A stretch of 39,947 bases of DNA from a virus: the IMG/VR virus record IMGVR_UViG_3300018018_000017, positions 1 to 39,947 of that record; one strand, 5' to 3'. The position numbers were made by a program, and so were the translations under genes. Below, in pieces: positions 21,590 through 31,800 of this stretch (its first letter is position 1; every line of letters begins with the position of its first letter). The notes beneath the pieces were generated by a model. The model saw only the letters and a list, made by a program, of their open reading frames with translations. It was not told the origin of the DNA and made no database searches.

Positions 21590-22588
21590 TTGACCATAGC
21601 TTACATTAATAAGAACTCTGCGGCAGCAGCATCGGTCCAGTTAACGGGTGTCACCGCAGGGCATTTAATCGTCCTTTTACTTCATTGGGATACTGTTGGC
21701 GGAAATGCAACGGTAAGCGATGGGAGTAGTACGTTTGCCTATGCGAATACGGTATCAGATGGTACTCATAACCTTTATTCAAGATTGGTATACTGTCTTA
21801 GTTCGGTTGCCAGTGGGACAGTTACATACACTGGCACATTTCCCGGTGGGTCGGGCCATCAGGGAATGGACGTGATGGAATATAGTTATAGTGCTGGTTC
21901 TATTGTTCTGGACAACATCAATCTTGGAGTAGTTGGAACAGGCACTACCGTCGCAAGCCAAAACTTTTCAACCACCGGAACATCAGAAGTTGTTTTTGGA
22001 GGAACCGGAGTTTATACCGGTGGATATGCAAATTTCAGTAATCCATTGATAGGGGGGGCTTCGGCAGATCAGAGCGTTACGGATTATGAACAGTATTATA
22101 ACGGTGGTGCATTATGGTCTAAAATTGCAACGGTAAGCAGTTCAAATGCTGCAATTACTATTGAAAGTGGTAATAACTGGACAGCAGATGCTATTTCGTT
22201 TAAGGAATCGGGTGGTGGTGGAGAAACTATCGTTCTTTACAAGATGACCAATTCTTATACGTGTAAAAATATAAATCTTAATATTCACGAAACCTTCCAA
22301 CTCGTCAAAGAAAGTCTTGCGTGGACCGGCAAATCAGTGAATGTGCATGAAACGATTCAATTAACCAAACAGGTCCTTCAGTGGGTTGGAAAAAGTGTAA
22401 CCATCTCGGCGGGACAAATTATTCAACTTCTTGTAATGCCCTTGTCATGGGTAGGAAAGGGAATCTTTTTAAAAGAGGTATTGCACCTAACCAAAATGAC
22501 TATGAGTTGGGTGGGCAAACAAGTAACGTTTTTTGGTGAAGCCATTGGTGGGTTAATGCCAATATTTAGAAGGAGAAGGAGAAAGTAA
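21590..22588 (+). CDS. Surface protein: beta-sandwich plus four W-[TV]-G-K repeats (332 aa)
   Basis: TTG start, seven bases after AAGGA. Residues 1-205 form a jelly-roll-like domain (VQLTGVTAGHLIVLLLHWDT, TVSDGSSTFAYA, YCLSSVASGTVTYTG), a common carbohydrate-binding-like fold in secreted and phage proteins. After a GGGGE linker, residues ~226-312 contain four 20-22-residue repeats, each ending W-[TV]-G-K (at 245, 265, 287, 307) with preceding HETxQLxK-type strands. The tail is basic (FRRRRRK). A virion surface or head-fibre protein is likely; the repeats are unusual. Confidence 0.65.
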   Translation: MTIAYINKNSAAAASVQLTGVTAGHLIVLLLHWDTVGGNATVSDGSSTFAYANTVSDGTHNLYSRLVYCLSSVASGTVTYTGTFPGGSGHQGMDVMEYSYSAGSIVLDNINLGVVGTGTTVASQNFSTTGTSEVVFGGTGVYTGGYANFSNPLIGGASADQSVTDYEQYYNGGALWSKIATVSSSNAAITIESGNNWTADAISFKESGGGGETIVLYKMTNSYTCKNINLNIHETFQLVKESLAWTGKSVNVHETIQLTKQVLQWVGKSVTISAGQIIQLLVMPLSWVGKGIFLKEVLHLTKMTMSWVGKQVTFFGEAIGGLMPIFRRRRRK

Positions 22589-22589
22589 T

Positions 22590-22841
22590 ATGTGGTCGTT
22601 TATCAAGAAAATAAAAGAATCGTTTGGTCCGGGTCCGGTAAAGACTTCCTTTGTTGGACACGAATTGATTGTAAATCCCAATGCTCCCGAAAGGCACAAA
22701 CGTCATATTTCAAGGATTAATACAATCAATGAGGCATTGAAATTTGTTCATCCAGCCAGCGCAGAAGCCATATCCCTTCAGAAAGAATTGAAGCGAAGAA
22801 ACCTGGAAATGCAACTGGAAGAACTAAAAGGGGGTAACTAA
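22590..22841 (+). CDS. Hypothetical protein (83 aa)
   Basis: Begins one base after the previous stop. MWSFIKKIKESFGPGPVKTS, with a basic middle (NAPERHKRHISRINTINEAL) and a C-terminal charged helix (KELKRRNLEMQLEELKGGN). Possibly a small connector or assembly protein; unrecognised. Confidence 0.62.
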   Translation: MWSFIKKIKESFGPGPVKTSFVGHELIVNPNAPERHKRHISRINTINEALKFVHPASAEAISLQKELKRRNLEMQLEELKGGN

Positions 22842-22843
22842 AA

Positions 22844-23290
22844 ATGGCATGGGTTCCGTTTGATTATTATTTGAAGAAACTATTGACCCAGGACGATGCA
22901 ATTGACCATGATGCGGCTGGCACAACCATCAAGATTATGATGTCTACCGTTACTTATTCGCCAGATCGTGCCGCAAATGCTTTTAAGAGTGACGTAACTA
23001 ACGAAGTTACCGGTACGAACTATACGGCTGGTGGAAATGCCATTGCCAATAAAACCGTTACAGTTGCCTCCAATGTCATAAAGTTTGATGCCGATGATCC
23101 GGCTACGTGGACGCAAAGCGGTACTGGTTTTAGTAACGCCAGGATCGCCATTTTATATAAGGATACCGGAACAGCGTCAACATCTCCATTGATTGCCTAT
23201 TATAATTTTGGGTCAGACAAGGGCAACGTGGCCGGTGACTTAACGCTTCAACTGGATTCGGCTGGTATTGCTACATTAGCCGGTGCATAA
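22844..23290 (+). CDS. Conserved phage structural protein (148 aa)
   Basis: MAWVPFDYYLKKLLTQDDAI, then GTTIKIMMSTVTYSPDRAAN and NEVTGTNYTAGGNAIANKTV, matches a widespread virion protein pattern: 'dt.k+.L....Y.pd.....f..dv..EV.GtgYtaGG..L.n.tv'. These small beta proteins lie between capsid and tail genes in many podo- and siphophages and are thought to decorate the virion. The 'LIAYYNFGSDK' end fits. Confidence 0.75.
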   Translation: MAWVPFDYYLKKLLTQDDAIDHDAAGTTIKIMMSTVTYSPDRAANAFKSDVTNEVTGTNYTAGGNAIANKTVTVASNVIKFDADDPATWTQSGTGFSNARIAILYKDTGTASTSPLIAYYNFGSDKGNVAGDLTLQLDSAGIATLAGA

Positions 23291-23310
23291 AATAAAATAG
23301 GAGGAGTTCG

Positions 23311-23883
23311 ATGCCATCCGAAGTAGAGATTTGCAGCGATGCGTTATTACTTTTAGGTGAAGAACCAATTTTATCTTTTGACGACCTCACAAAAAAGGCT
23401 CGTCTTTGTAGTCGGTTTTACCCTCAAGTGAGAGATGCTGTTTTAAGGGCATATCCGTGGAGATGTGCCATTGTACTTGGGGTTTTGAATCAATTGGCTG
23501 GTTCCGATGTTCTCGTTGGAACGGGTTATTCTTATACTTACCAACTTCCGGTAGACCCTTATTGTCTTAGGGCATTACTTCTTAATGATGATAAGGCGAT
23601 TCCCTGGGAAGTTATTGGTAGAAAGTTGGTTACGGATGAATCGGTGGTTACTTTAAAATATATTGCAAAGATCACCGATCCAGGTCTTTTTGATAGTTTA
23701 TTGATAGACGTCATTGCCACAAGATTAGCTCAACAGATTGCATATCCCGTTACCGGAAATCCGGCAATGACCAAGGCTCTGATTGATATATATCAAATGA
23801 AACTTATGGAAGCACGCAGTATTGATTCCATGGAGGGTTCTATTGAAGATTATGAATCTTCAGGTTTGTTGGATGTAAGATAA
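23311..23883 (+). CDS. Tail tubular protein A (T7 gp11-like)
   Basis: The 190-residue protein opens MPSEVEICSDALLLLGEEPI, then RLCSRFYPQVRDAVLRAYPW and YSYTYQLPVDPYCLRALLLN, the signature of T7 gp11-type adaptor (gatekeeper) proteins: 'icn.AL..lG...I......+a..c...Y...rd..L...pW.fA'. Twelve copies connect portal to nozzle. It directly precedes tubular protein B. RBS is AGGAGG. Confidence 0.92.
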   Translation: MPSEVEICSDALLLLGEEPILSFDDLTKKARLCSRFYPQVRDAVLRAYPWRCAIVLGVLNQLAGSDVLVGTGYSYTYQLPVDPYCLRALLLNDDKAIPWEVIGRKLVTDESVVTLKYIAKITDPGLFDSLLIDVIATRLAQQIAYPVTGNPAMTKALIDIYQMKLMEARSIDSMEGSIEDYESSGLLDVR

Positions 23884-23887
23884 AACT

Positions 23888-26281
23888 ATGCCAACCATAA
23901 AATACATTCAGTGTAATTTTACAAGTGGTATCTTCTCCAAGAAAGTGCATGGTCGTGTTGACCAGGAAAGGTATTATAATGCCGTTGATAGTCTTATAAA
24001 CTGGATACCATTAATACAGGGGGGGGTAACAAGAAGGCCAGGTTTTCATTTCGTAGACTATCCAAGGTATAACGACAAGGTTTGTCGTCTCATTCCATTT
24101 GAATATGGTGTTACCCAGGCGTATGTGATCGAAGTTGGCGATCAGTATATGCGGTTCATAAAAGATGGGGCATTGATTCGCCTGGAATCTGGTTCCAATC
24201 TTGTAACGAACGGAGATTTTCCATCTGCCTTGACCGGATGGACAAATTATTCCGTAAGTCCCGGAACGGCTGTTTGGGATGGTGTTGGTACTGCACAATT
24301 GGATGGCGGGGCAACTGGAATTGGTTCTATCGGTCAATCAATCACCACCATCAGTGGAAAAACATATCTTTTACGATTCGATGTTATAACAGATAATATT
24401 CATTTAAGGGTTGGAACATCGGCCCAGGGAACACAGATTTTAAATGATGTGATCGTTGCACCCGGAACACAAAGACAGGCAACCCTTATTGCAAGGGGAA
24501 CCACGACATATATTCAATTCTTACGCAAATCAAATGGTCCGGTAAAAATTGATAATGTGGTTTGTAAATTATATGATCCCTATGAACTTACTACTTCTCC
24601 ATATCTTGAAACCGAACTCCCAGACCTTAAGTGGGCGCAGGATTCCAACGATCTTTATATTACCCATCCTAACTATTGGCCACGCAAAGTAACCCGATCT
24701 TCAGATACTTCCTGGACCATAACAACCATTGACAACACATATTTCATTGATGGTCCGTACTTTGCGGAACAAAAAACTCCAACACTTGTTGCATCTGCGG
24801 CAACCGGAGACATTACACTTGTGGCTTCTGCCGCCCTATGGAATACGGATAGTCCATCAAAGCATATCGGGGCATTGTGGAGACTTGGTTGGTATTATTG
24901 GAAGGATAGTACAACGGGTTTTACATGGGGATGTGGATGTGTTCGCATTACATCGGTTGAGGATTCTACCCATTGTCATGCTACCGTTTTAGCGGATTGG
25001 CCGTTGATAACAACTTATTTTTATCTACCCACGACCTTTCAGCGTGAAGGAAGATGGTCGGTATTAAGGGGATACCCGATAACTGTTGTTTTCCACGAAG
25101 GAAGATTAATATTTGGTGGTTCCATGACTTCTCCGCAAACATTTTGCGGTTCGGTAGTGGATGATCCATTGAATATGTCTCCGAGTGATAATAAATGCGT
25201 GATAACAGATAGCAAGGCCATTTCGTTTACCATAGGTTCTAACCGGGTAAACCTCATTAGATGGCTTCTGTCTGCCAAGGGTTTAGCACTTGGGACTAAC
25301 GGTGGAATGTTTGTGGCTACCTCATCTCCCATAACACCAACCGATGTTAATTTGGTAAACCAAGGAACGGAAGGTGCATCTTCCATTCAGGGTATTCGCA
25401 TTGGTGCTTCAATGATTTTTATTGAACGGTCTGGTTCTCAGGTTTTGGAATTAACATACAATTATATGTCCGATAATTTTGATTCAGTTGATTTGTCTGT
25501 ATTGGCAGATGCGTTGGTTGAAGATGGGATTACGGATATGGTTTTTCAACATGGGGTAAGTCCTACCCTTTGGTTTACTAAAACGAATGGGAATTTTCTG
25601 GGATTGGTTTACAAACGAAATGAAAAGGTTGCATCGTGGAGTGAACATAATACACCCGGAATCATAGAAAGTTTTGCCGTTATTCCAAGTCCAAGTACAA
25701 AGAATGAAATTATTTATATGGTGGTAAAACGCATCATTAATAGTATCTCAACAAGAACCATCGAATACCTCGATTCATATTTAAATGTTGATTGTGGATT
25801 GTCTGCAAATTTTAGCACACCAGTTTCCACCTTGTCCGGTCTGGACCATCTTGTCGGTGAAATCGTGGATATAGTTGGAGATGCGGCGGTCTATCCGCAG
25901 GTGGTGGTTGACGAAAACGGTCAGGTTGAAATTGATCCACCCGCCAAAGATATTGAAGTTGGTTTACATTATGATTGTTATTTAAAAACACTCAAACCAG
26001 AAATTCAATCAACTCAAAATACCATACAACCATGCAAGAAAAGATGGTCGCAACTTTGGGTAAAGCTTGTAGATACGGTTGGTATCACCTTGAACGGAGA
26101 GGTTATTCCATTCCGATCTTCACTAGACCCGATGGATGAGGGAATTACTCCATTTACGGGAGATAAGGAGATGTTTAACCTCGGTTGGGAAGATGATGGG
26201 GTTGTCACCATAGAACAAAAACTTCCGTTACCGGCTACGGTTCTTAGCATTTTTGGAAGGTTGGAGATTAATGAAAGTTAA
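23888..26281 (+). CDS. Tail tubular protein B (T7 gp12-like nozzle)
   Basis: The 797-residue protein begins with FTSGIFSKKVHGRVDQERYY, followed by NWIPLIQGGVTRRPGFHFVD and RLIPFEYGVTQAYVIEVGDQ, the hallmark of T7 gp12-like nozzle proteins. Residues ~100-220 look like an inserted carbohydrate-binding-like domain (LVTNGDFPSALTGWTNYS, FVRKSNG-type strands). Later segments (WSVLRGYPITVVFHEGRLIF, GG) fit the beta-propeller. Hexamer forming the short tail. Length matches the family (~790). Confidence 0.93.
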   Translation: MPTIKYIQCNFTSGIFSKKVHGRVDQERYYNAVDSLINWIPLIQGGVTRRPGFHFVDYPRYNDKVCRLIPFEYGVTQAYVIEVGDQYMRFIKDGALIRLESGSNLVTNGDFPSALTGWTNYSVSPGTAVWDGVGTAQLDGGATGIGSIGQSITTISGKTYLLRFDVITDNIHLRVGTSAQGTQILNDVIVAPGTQRQATLIARGTTTYIQFLRKSNGPVKIDNVVCKLYDPYELTTSPYLETELPDLKWAQDSNDLYITHPNYWPRKVTRSSDTSWTITTIDNTYFIDGPYFAEQKTPTLVASAATGDITLVASAALWNTDSPSKHIGALWRLGWYYWKDSTTGFTWGCGCVRITSVEDSTHCHATVLADWPLITTYFYLPTTFQREGRWSVLRGYPITVVFHEGRLIFGGSMTSPQTFCGSVVDDPLNMSPSDNKCVITDSKAISFTIGSNRVNLIRWLLSAKGLALGTNGGMFVATSSPITPTDVNLVNQGTEGASSIQGIRIGASMIFIERSGSQVLELTYNYMSDNFDSVDLSVLADALVEDGITDMVFQHGVSPTLWFTKTNGNFLGLVYKRNEKVASWSEHNTPGIIESFAVIPSPSTKNEIIYMVVKRIINSISTRTIEYLDSYLNVDCGLSANFSTPVSTLSGLDHLVGEIVDIVGDAAVYPQVVVDENGQVEIDPPAKDIEVGLHYDCYLKTLKPEIQSTQNTIQPCKKRWSQLWVKLVDTVGITLNGEVIPFRSSLDPMDEGITPFTGDKEMFNLGWEDDGVVTIEQKLPLPATVLSIFGRLEINES

Positions 26282-26717
26282 TGTAGTCCCGTTTAAGACA
26301 GAACATTGGTGGAGAATGGAAGTAAGACCTGAAATTAGCGAGGCAGAAATATTATGGTCAAAACAGGTTAAACCAGAATTTTTATATGAGAAATTTCCGT
26401 CATTAACCATCATGGATGGACCCCGCATTATTGCCTGCTTTGGTGGTGTTTATTTGTGGCCCAATACGGCAGAGGGTTGGGTAAGGACCGTACCAGATGT
26501 CTATAAATATAAAGATATTTTGTTTGAACAGGTTAATCGGTTGAGTGATTTTTTATTTGATATATGGAACCTAAACAGGATGCAAGCCACGGTTCAAAAG
26601 GATTGGACGGTTGCCTGTAAGTTCGCTGAACGCCTTGGGTACATTTCGGAAGGTGAACTTCCATATTACATAGGCAATTATACCTATATTATGTATGCCA
26701 AATTGAGGAGTAATTAA
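26271..26717 (+). CDS. Internal virion protein A (T7 gp13-like), GNAT-type fold
   Basis: Start at 26271 chosen for the GGAG site; it overlaps tubular protein B by 11 bases. Pattern MKVNVVPFKTEHWWRMEVRP ... DGPRIIACFGGVYLWPNTAE ... YKYKDILFEQVNRLSDFLFD resembles the T7 gp13 / phage acetyltransferase-like internal protein: 'D.....I.AcgG....w.g...aW....' with the 'h.+i...v...l' helix. It may adopt a GNAT fold without enzymatic role. Place in the ejection gene block matches T7 order. Confidence 0.75.
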   Translation: MKVNVVPFKTEHWWRMEVRPEISEAEILWSKQVKPEFLYEKFPSLTIMDGPRIIACFGGVYLWPNTAEGWVRTVPDVYKYKDILFEQVNRLSDFLFDIWNLNRMQATVQKDWTVACKFAERLGYISEGELPYYIGNYTYIMYAKLRSN

Positions 26718-26718
26718 A

Positions 26719-27186
26719 ATGTCAATGGTAGGTACTATGGCAAGTGGAATGACAAGTTATGAACAGGGTAAACAGACCTGGCATAATACTGTCCGACAGA
26801 TGGCCGAACAGGAAATAGTAGATGCCGAAACAACTCGTCGGATGGAAAATCAATTGTCCGGCCTTGAGGGAACACAGGCGGCAAGATATGGCGCATCGGG
26901 CGTGGAGATGGAGGGTTCCCCTGCCGATGTGATGCTTGCCACGGAACGTGAAGGCCGCCAGGGAATCGCATATAAAGAAATGATGGATCAAACTAAGTTA
27001 TTGGAGATGCGTAAAGCTGGCCGTCAGGCAAAGAAGGCTGGGCAGATGGCCCTATGGGGAAGTATTGCAGGAACGGTTGGAAATACTATCAGTGGTCTTT
27101 TGGGTGGGATTTTCGGTAGTTCAAGTGGTTCAGACTTTGGAACAAGAATGGAACAGGGTGGACTGTCATTATTGGGTAACAGATAA
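26719..27186 (+). CDS. Internal virion protein B (T7 gp14-like)
   Basis: 155 residues, mostly one long helix: EQGKQTWHNTVRQMAEQEIV, RRMENQLSGLEGTQAARYGA, GVEMEGSPADVMLATEREGR, then a Gly/Ala-rich hydrophobic stretch (ALWGSIAGTVGNTISGLLGG). The 'R...GAsGV...GS..dVl..t...g' signature is typical of gp14-type ejection proteins, which insert into the outer membrane as a channel. Position between gp13- and gp15-like genes agrees. Confidence 0.85.
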   Translation: MSMVGTMASGMTSYEQGKQTWHNTVRQMAEQEIVDAETTRRMENQLSGLEGTQAARYGASGVEMEGSPADVMLATEREGRQGIAYKEMMDQTKLLEMRKAGRQAKKAGQMALWGSIAGTVGNTISGLLGGIFGSSSGSDFGTRMEQGGLSLLGNR

Positions 27187-27198
27187 TAAGGGGAAACA

Positions 27199-28860
27199 AT
27201 GAATATACCTAAATTTCAACCTGGAAATGTGGAACAGGCTCCCAATCCGAACGAGGCTTATTGGGGTTTACAACAGGCTGCCGCAGGTATGAACCGTATG
27301 GGTGAGGGGATCAGTAAGGGCCTGAGTGATGTTGGCCAAGCCATTGCGAAGGTTGTAGAAACAAAACAAAAAATTAGTCAGGCAACCCAATTGGGTGAAA
27401 ACAGGGTTAATTTTGAAAATGATTGGATAAACGCCAAGACAGAATTTGACCAAAGTAATCCCAATCCAGATACTTATTATCAGGACACCTCCAAACTATA
27501 CGATAAGACCGTAGAAACAACCCTGGGACAAATCAAGGACCCCGAAGTTCAACAACACTTTAAGATGATGATGAATGAACACAAGGTAACGGTTTTGGAT
27601 TCTCTTAGCCGTGAAGCCAGCCAAAAATGGTTAGATACAAATATCGCAAGTAAAATGGCCCAGGTTGATATGTTTGTTGACCTGGCTGGTAAGGCAACCG
27701 ACCCAGAATATGCCAATTCGTATAAAGAAGCGGCAAGGGGCGTGATTCGATCTATGGGTGGTAATTTGATTCATAAGACGCAAGCCCTGGACCTGGAACA
27801 AAAGAAAATGCAGGAATTGGATGAGGCCGGTGTTAAGAATCAGATTTTAATTGACCCGACTGGTGCTGCAAAGGCTCTTGCTGGAGATGGCTTCCCCGAT
27901 CTCAGCCCGAAGGATAGACCGTACTACAAGGCACAAGCCAAGACAGCCATTAAGGTTATGGAAAACGATAACGAAAATAAACAGGTTGACCTGGTAATAA
28001 ACAGGATGCAGACCAAATTTGGCCAAGACTATACGACAATGGAAAAGTCTATAAATGATCTTAATTATATGCAGGATACCTTTGGCAAGGATATAGCAAC
28101 AAATCATAAGGTCATAGAAAAAAGCAGAGACCTTATCAGGTCTATGCGACTATCGTCTGAACAGGCTCAAAAAGATCAATCAGATGCAATAGCCAAGGAT
28201 ACATCCCTTAATCTTGGAAAAATGACCATCAAGGAAATAAATCAAAGGGTGGTGAATGGAATGGATTGGAGGTTGGGTGAACATTTTAAACAGGAACTTT
28301 TAAATCCTCCCGATATTCCCCATAATCCAGTCGAATTTAATCGGTTATTGGGCGTAGCGTACAATGATGGATTAACGAGACAGGATAAGGCGCAACAAAT
28401 CTTGGCCGGTAGAATCCCAAAACCCGAAAAAGAATCCTTACTGTCAATGGCCTATCGTGATGAGGATAAGGCAACCGATAATGCCACAAGAGAAGGTGAT
28501 AAGTATTTGCGTGGTTATTTGATTACAAGGGGTCCGTTGGAGGCTGCATTACCGCCGGAAGAGGAATCCCTATACAATGCTTCCCAGGTTTTTCATCAAC
28601 GTATTAAACAACAATCGGAAACAGCGAAAAGATCATTAACACCGCCGGAGATTAGTCAAATAGCCAAAGAAACTGCTCCCGAATTTAGACGTGGATTGGC
28701 GGCAAGAATAGAAACATGGAGACAGTCTACCCTAAAGGAAGGGGCCATGATTCAGAAATATAATAAGTACAAGACACCGGAATCAGTGAGGGCCGCAAAG
28801 GATTTAACTGAAATGGAAAAGGTAGATATTCTAAAAAATAAGTTTAACTATACGGATTAA
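27199..28860 (+). CDS. Internal virion / DNA ejection protein (T7 gp15-like)
   Basis: 553 residues, almost all helical and charged, with no membrane segment. Opening MNIPKFQPGNVEQAPNPNEA and helices such as MGEGISKGLSDVGQAIAKVV and VETTLGQIKDPEVQQHFKMM fit the gp15-type periplasmic tunnel protein. It lies between the gp14-like and the giant gp16-like genes. Function from family: part of the ejectosome guiding DNA across the periplasm. Confidence 0.82.
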   Translation: MNIPKFQPGNVEQAPNPNEAYWGLQQAAAGMNRMGEGISKGLSDVGQAIAKVVETKQKISQATQLGENRVNFENDWINAKTEFDQSNPNPDTYYQDTSKLYDKTVETTLGQIKDPEVQQHFKMMMNEHKVTVLDSLSREASQKWLDTNIASKMAQVDMFVDLAGKATDPEYANSYKEAARGVIRSMGGNLIHKTQALDLEQKKMQELDEAGVKNQILIDPTGAAKALAGDGFPDLSPKDRPYYKAQAKTAIKVMENDNENKQVDLVINRMQTKFGQDYTTMEKSINDLNYMQDTFGKDIATNHKVIEKSRDLIRSMRLSSEQAQKDQSDAIAKDTSLNLGKMTIKEINQRVVNGMDWRLGEHFKQELLNPPDIPHNPVEFNRLLGVAYNDGLTRQDKAQQILAGRIPKPEKESLLSMAYRDEDKATDNATREGDKYLRGYLITRGPLEAALPPEEESLYNASQVFHQRIKQQSETAKRSLTPPEISQIAKETAPEFRRGLAARIETWRQSTLKEGAMIQKYNKYKTPESVRAAKDLTEMEKVDILKNKFNYTD

Positions 28861-28863
28861 CCA

Positions 28864-31800
28864 ATGCCAAGTGCAAGAGAATTTTTAGGATTGCCAGCGA
28901 TACAACCAAGTGCAAGGGGGTTTTTGGGTCTGTCCACCAGTCCTACTCCGATTGAACCGGCTCCATTTAATATGGATGATGTTCTTAATAAGTGGCTTAC
29001 GGCACAACCGGATGATGAGTTGGCCCAAAAACAAAATGGTATTACTGAAACATTATACAACATGGCCCGGCCATGGTTAGCTACCGGATACAACGCTGCG
29101 GCTGCTCTTAATCGTGGATTGGGTGTTTTTTCTACCCACATGGATGCTATGTCAGAATTGGTAGGAAATAAGACCGGAACACAACCAGGTAATTTATTTA
29201 AACAGATAGCCGAAACATACGATCAAAATACTGAGTATTGGAAAAATAGGGCCAACACGGTTGGATCAAAATTCCTGGATGAATTGGTTGGTGAGGCTGT
29301 TGGTGGTGCTGTTCCCGGAATAGCCGAGTTTTTATTAAATATTCCCTATGCTGGTATTCTCGGTGCTGCCGAGGCCAAACAAAAAGGAGAGAATAAGATT
29401 CTTGGGGCTTTAGTTTCTGCTGGAAAACGTGGGGTTTTGGGCGGAATTTTTAAGGCCCTTGATCCCCTTAAACAATACTTGCGTGCGCCCGCCATGGGAA
29501 GTGTTTTTGCTGTTGACACAGCCGCCCAGGGTGGAAAACCGGAAGAAATTGCTAAAGCCTTCGGTACGGGGGCATTGTACAGTATGAGTTCTCCCGGCGG
29601 CGAGATGGGATTAAATGATCTGGTCCGTGGTACGAACCGTCAGATAGCACAGGAGAAAGCTCAAGATACCATTAAACAAGAAGTACCGCCAGAAAAAATA
29701 GCGGAAAATGTAGAAGCGAAACCCGGTGAAACATGGGAAGAATTTAGGGCAAATAATGGATTTACTGTGGCCCTTAAAGACAAGGAAGGCAATACCTACG
29801 AAGGTAATCCGGGAGAAATTCATGCGTCATTGGCCGATAGGTTGGGTTTGGATACAAACAATATTTCTGAAGATGGTTTTATTGACAAGAAGGGAAATTA
29901 TTACAACGAAAAAGATGTTCTCGCTTTACATAAAGACGTTTCAGAACCTTCTATTGGTGTTGGTGCTACTGCACATCCGGCGGTTGAAGAATATCAACCG
30001 GATGGTGGTGTGGCCGGTGGGAAGGTAACACCGGGTGAACCACAAGAGGCTGACCGTGGATTCATTCAAACCGCACTTAAAGAGAAAAGCCAAACCTCCG
30101 AACGGGCCAAGGAAGAAATCAGGACTATGGCAGAAACGGACCCGTTCGTTTACAACGTTGAACATAATCCCGATTCCGTTTCCAAGGCAGATGCAAGAAT
30201 AGCAGCCGATCCCGTGGAGGCCGAAAAGTATGTTTTAAGTGATACTCCATTTAGTGCCGAGAAAGGGGCTACGTTTATTCGTTTGGCAGAGAAGGCTCAA
30301 AGGGAAGGTGATTTTCAAAAAGAAGTTACCTTGCTTGATAACTATGCTACTCAATTGACCAGGGCTGGTCAGTTTGTCCAGAGTGCAAGTATCTGGACCA
30401 AGGCCACTCCACAGGGATTTTTATTGTGGGCAGAAAAACAGATCGAAAGAGTAAATGCAAATAAAAATTGGATTGATAACTTCTTGGGCGGTAAAAAGGC
30501 CGAACTCACAAATGAAGATAAAACATATATTGTACAGGAGATGGAAAGAATTAATCAACTTCCTCCCGGTACGGAAAAACTAAATGCCACTATGAAATTG
30601 ATAGATGATGTGGCAAAATCTGTCCCTCCAACCGTTTCAGAAATTATTGATGCCTATCGTTATCAAAATATGCTTTCCGGTCTTAGGACCCAGGAAAGAC
30701 ACCTTGGCGAACGTGCAATGAATATTTTTATGACAAGGCCATTAATGTTGACAACAAGAGGAGCCATGGATTTTATGGGTGCTACATTGTTTGGCAAGGA
30801 AAGAGAAGCATACATGGCTGATGTACCGGAATATTATAAGGCTGTTTTTAATGCTTTTCCGAACGCCTGGATGGCTTTTAAATCTGGATGGAAATCAGAG
30901 ATGGGTCTTGAATCACCGGAGTTGGGCAAGGAATTTCAAGGTGCATTTCAAAAGGCCAGATTCGAACAGATGCCAAAATATTTAACTATCGTACAAAGGT
31001 TCTTTGACGCATCACAGAGATTTTATCAAACCCTCATGTCAACGGGCGAATATGCTTCTAACATGAGAAATGGTATGAGTGAATCAGAAGCCTTTGATGC
31101 AGCACAATCAACGGCAGAACAATACCTATACAAGACACGCCCATTTGCGGAATTATCGTATCCGTCTAAAATGCTGGAAGGTGTCGGTAAGATGATTGAA
31201 TTTGGTCGCAGGTTACCGGCTATCGGTAAACCCTTCGGATGGTTTGTTCCGTTTGTCAGGGTCCCGATTAATAAGGGTATCATGTTGACAGAGTTCTCTC
31301 CGCTTGGTGCTATCCGAACCGGTGGATGGGATGCGGAAGTTGCCTCAAGGGTAATCGTTGGAAGTATGGTATCGGCGGTGGGGGCCTATTTCGCATTAAA
31401 TGGAGATACTACCTGGACCCCGCCAACAGAAGAAAAAGACAAGGAATGGTATTATGCTACTGGACGTAAACCATTCTCTGTAAAGATTGGAGAAAATTGG
31501 GTTCCTCTTTGGTATTTGGGTCCCTTTGCCCTGGCCTTCGGCCTTCCAGCCGCAGCCAAGCATTATTATCAAGAGAGAAAGGAATCCCTGTCGGATGATG
31601 CTATTGATAGTTTAGGGAAAATCACTGGTGGGGTAATACGTTTCCTTGCAAGCCAATCTTCGGTTCAGTCCCTTGGAAACCTTATGGCAATGCTTGACGG
31701 TGATCTTCAATATAACCAATGGGGAAAACAGGGGGCCTTGGTATTGGGTCAGACAATCCCGGCTAATTCTTTAGTTAAACAGATCAGTAATTTGCTTGAT

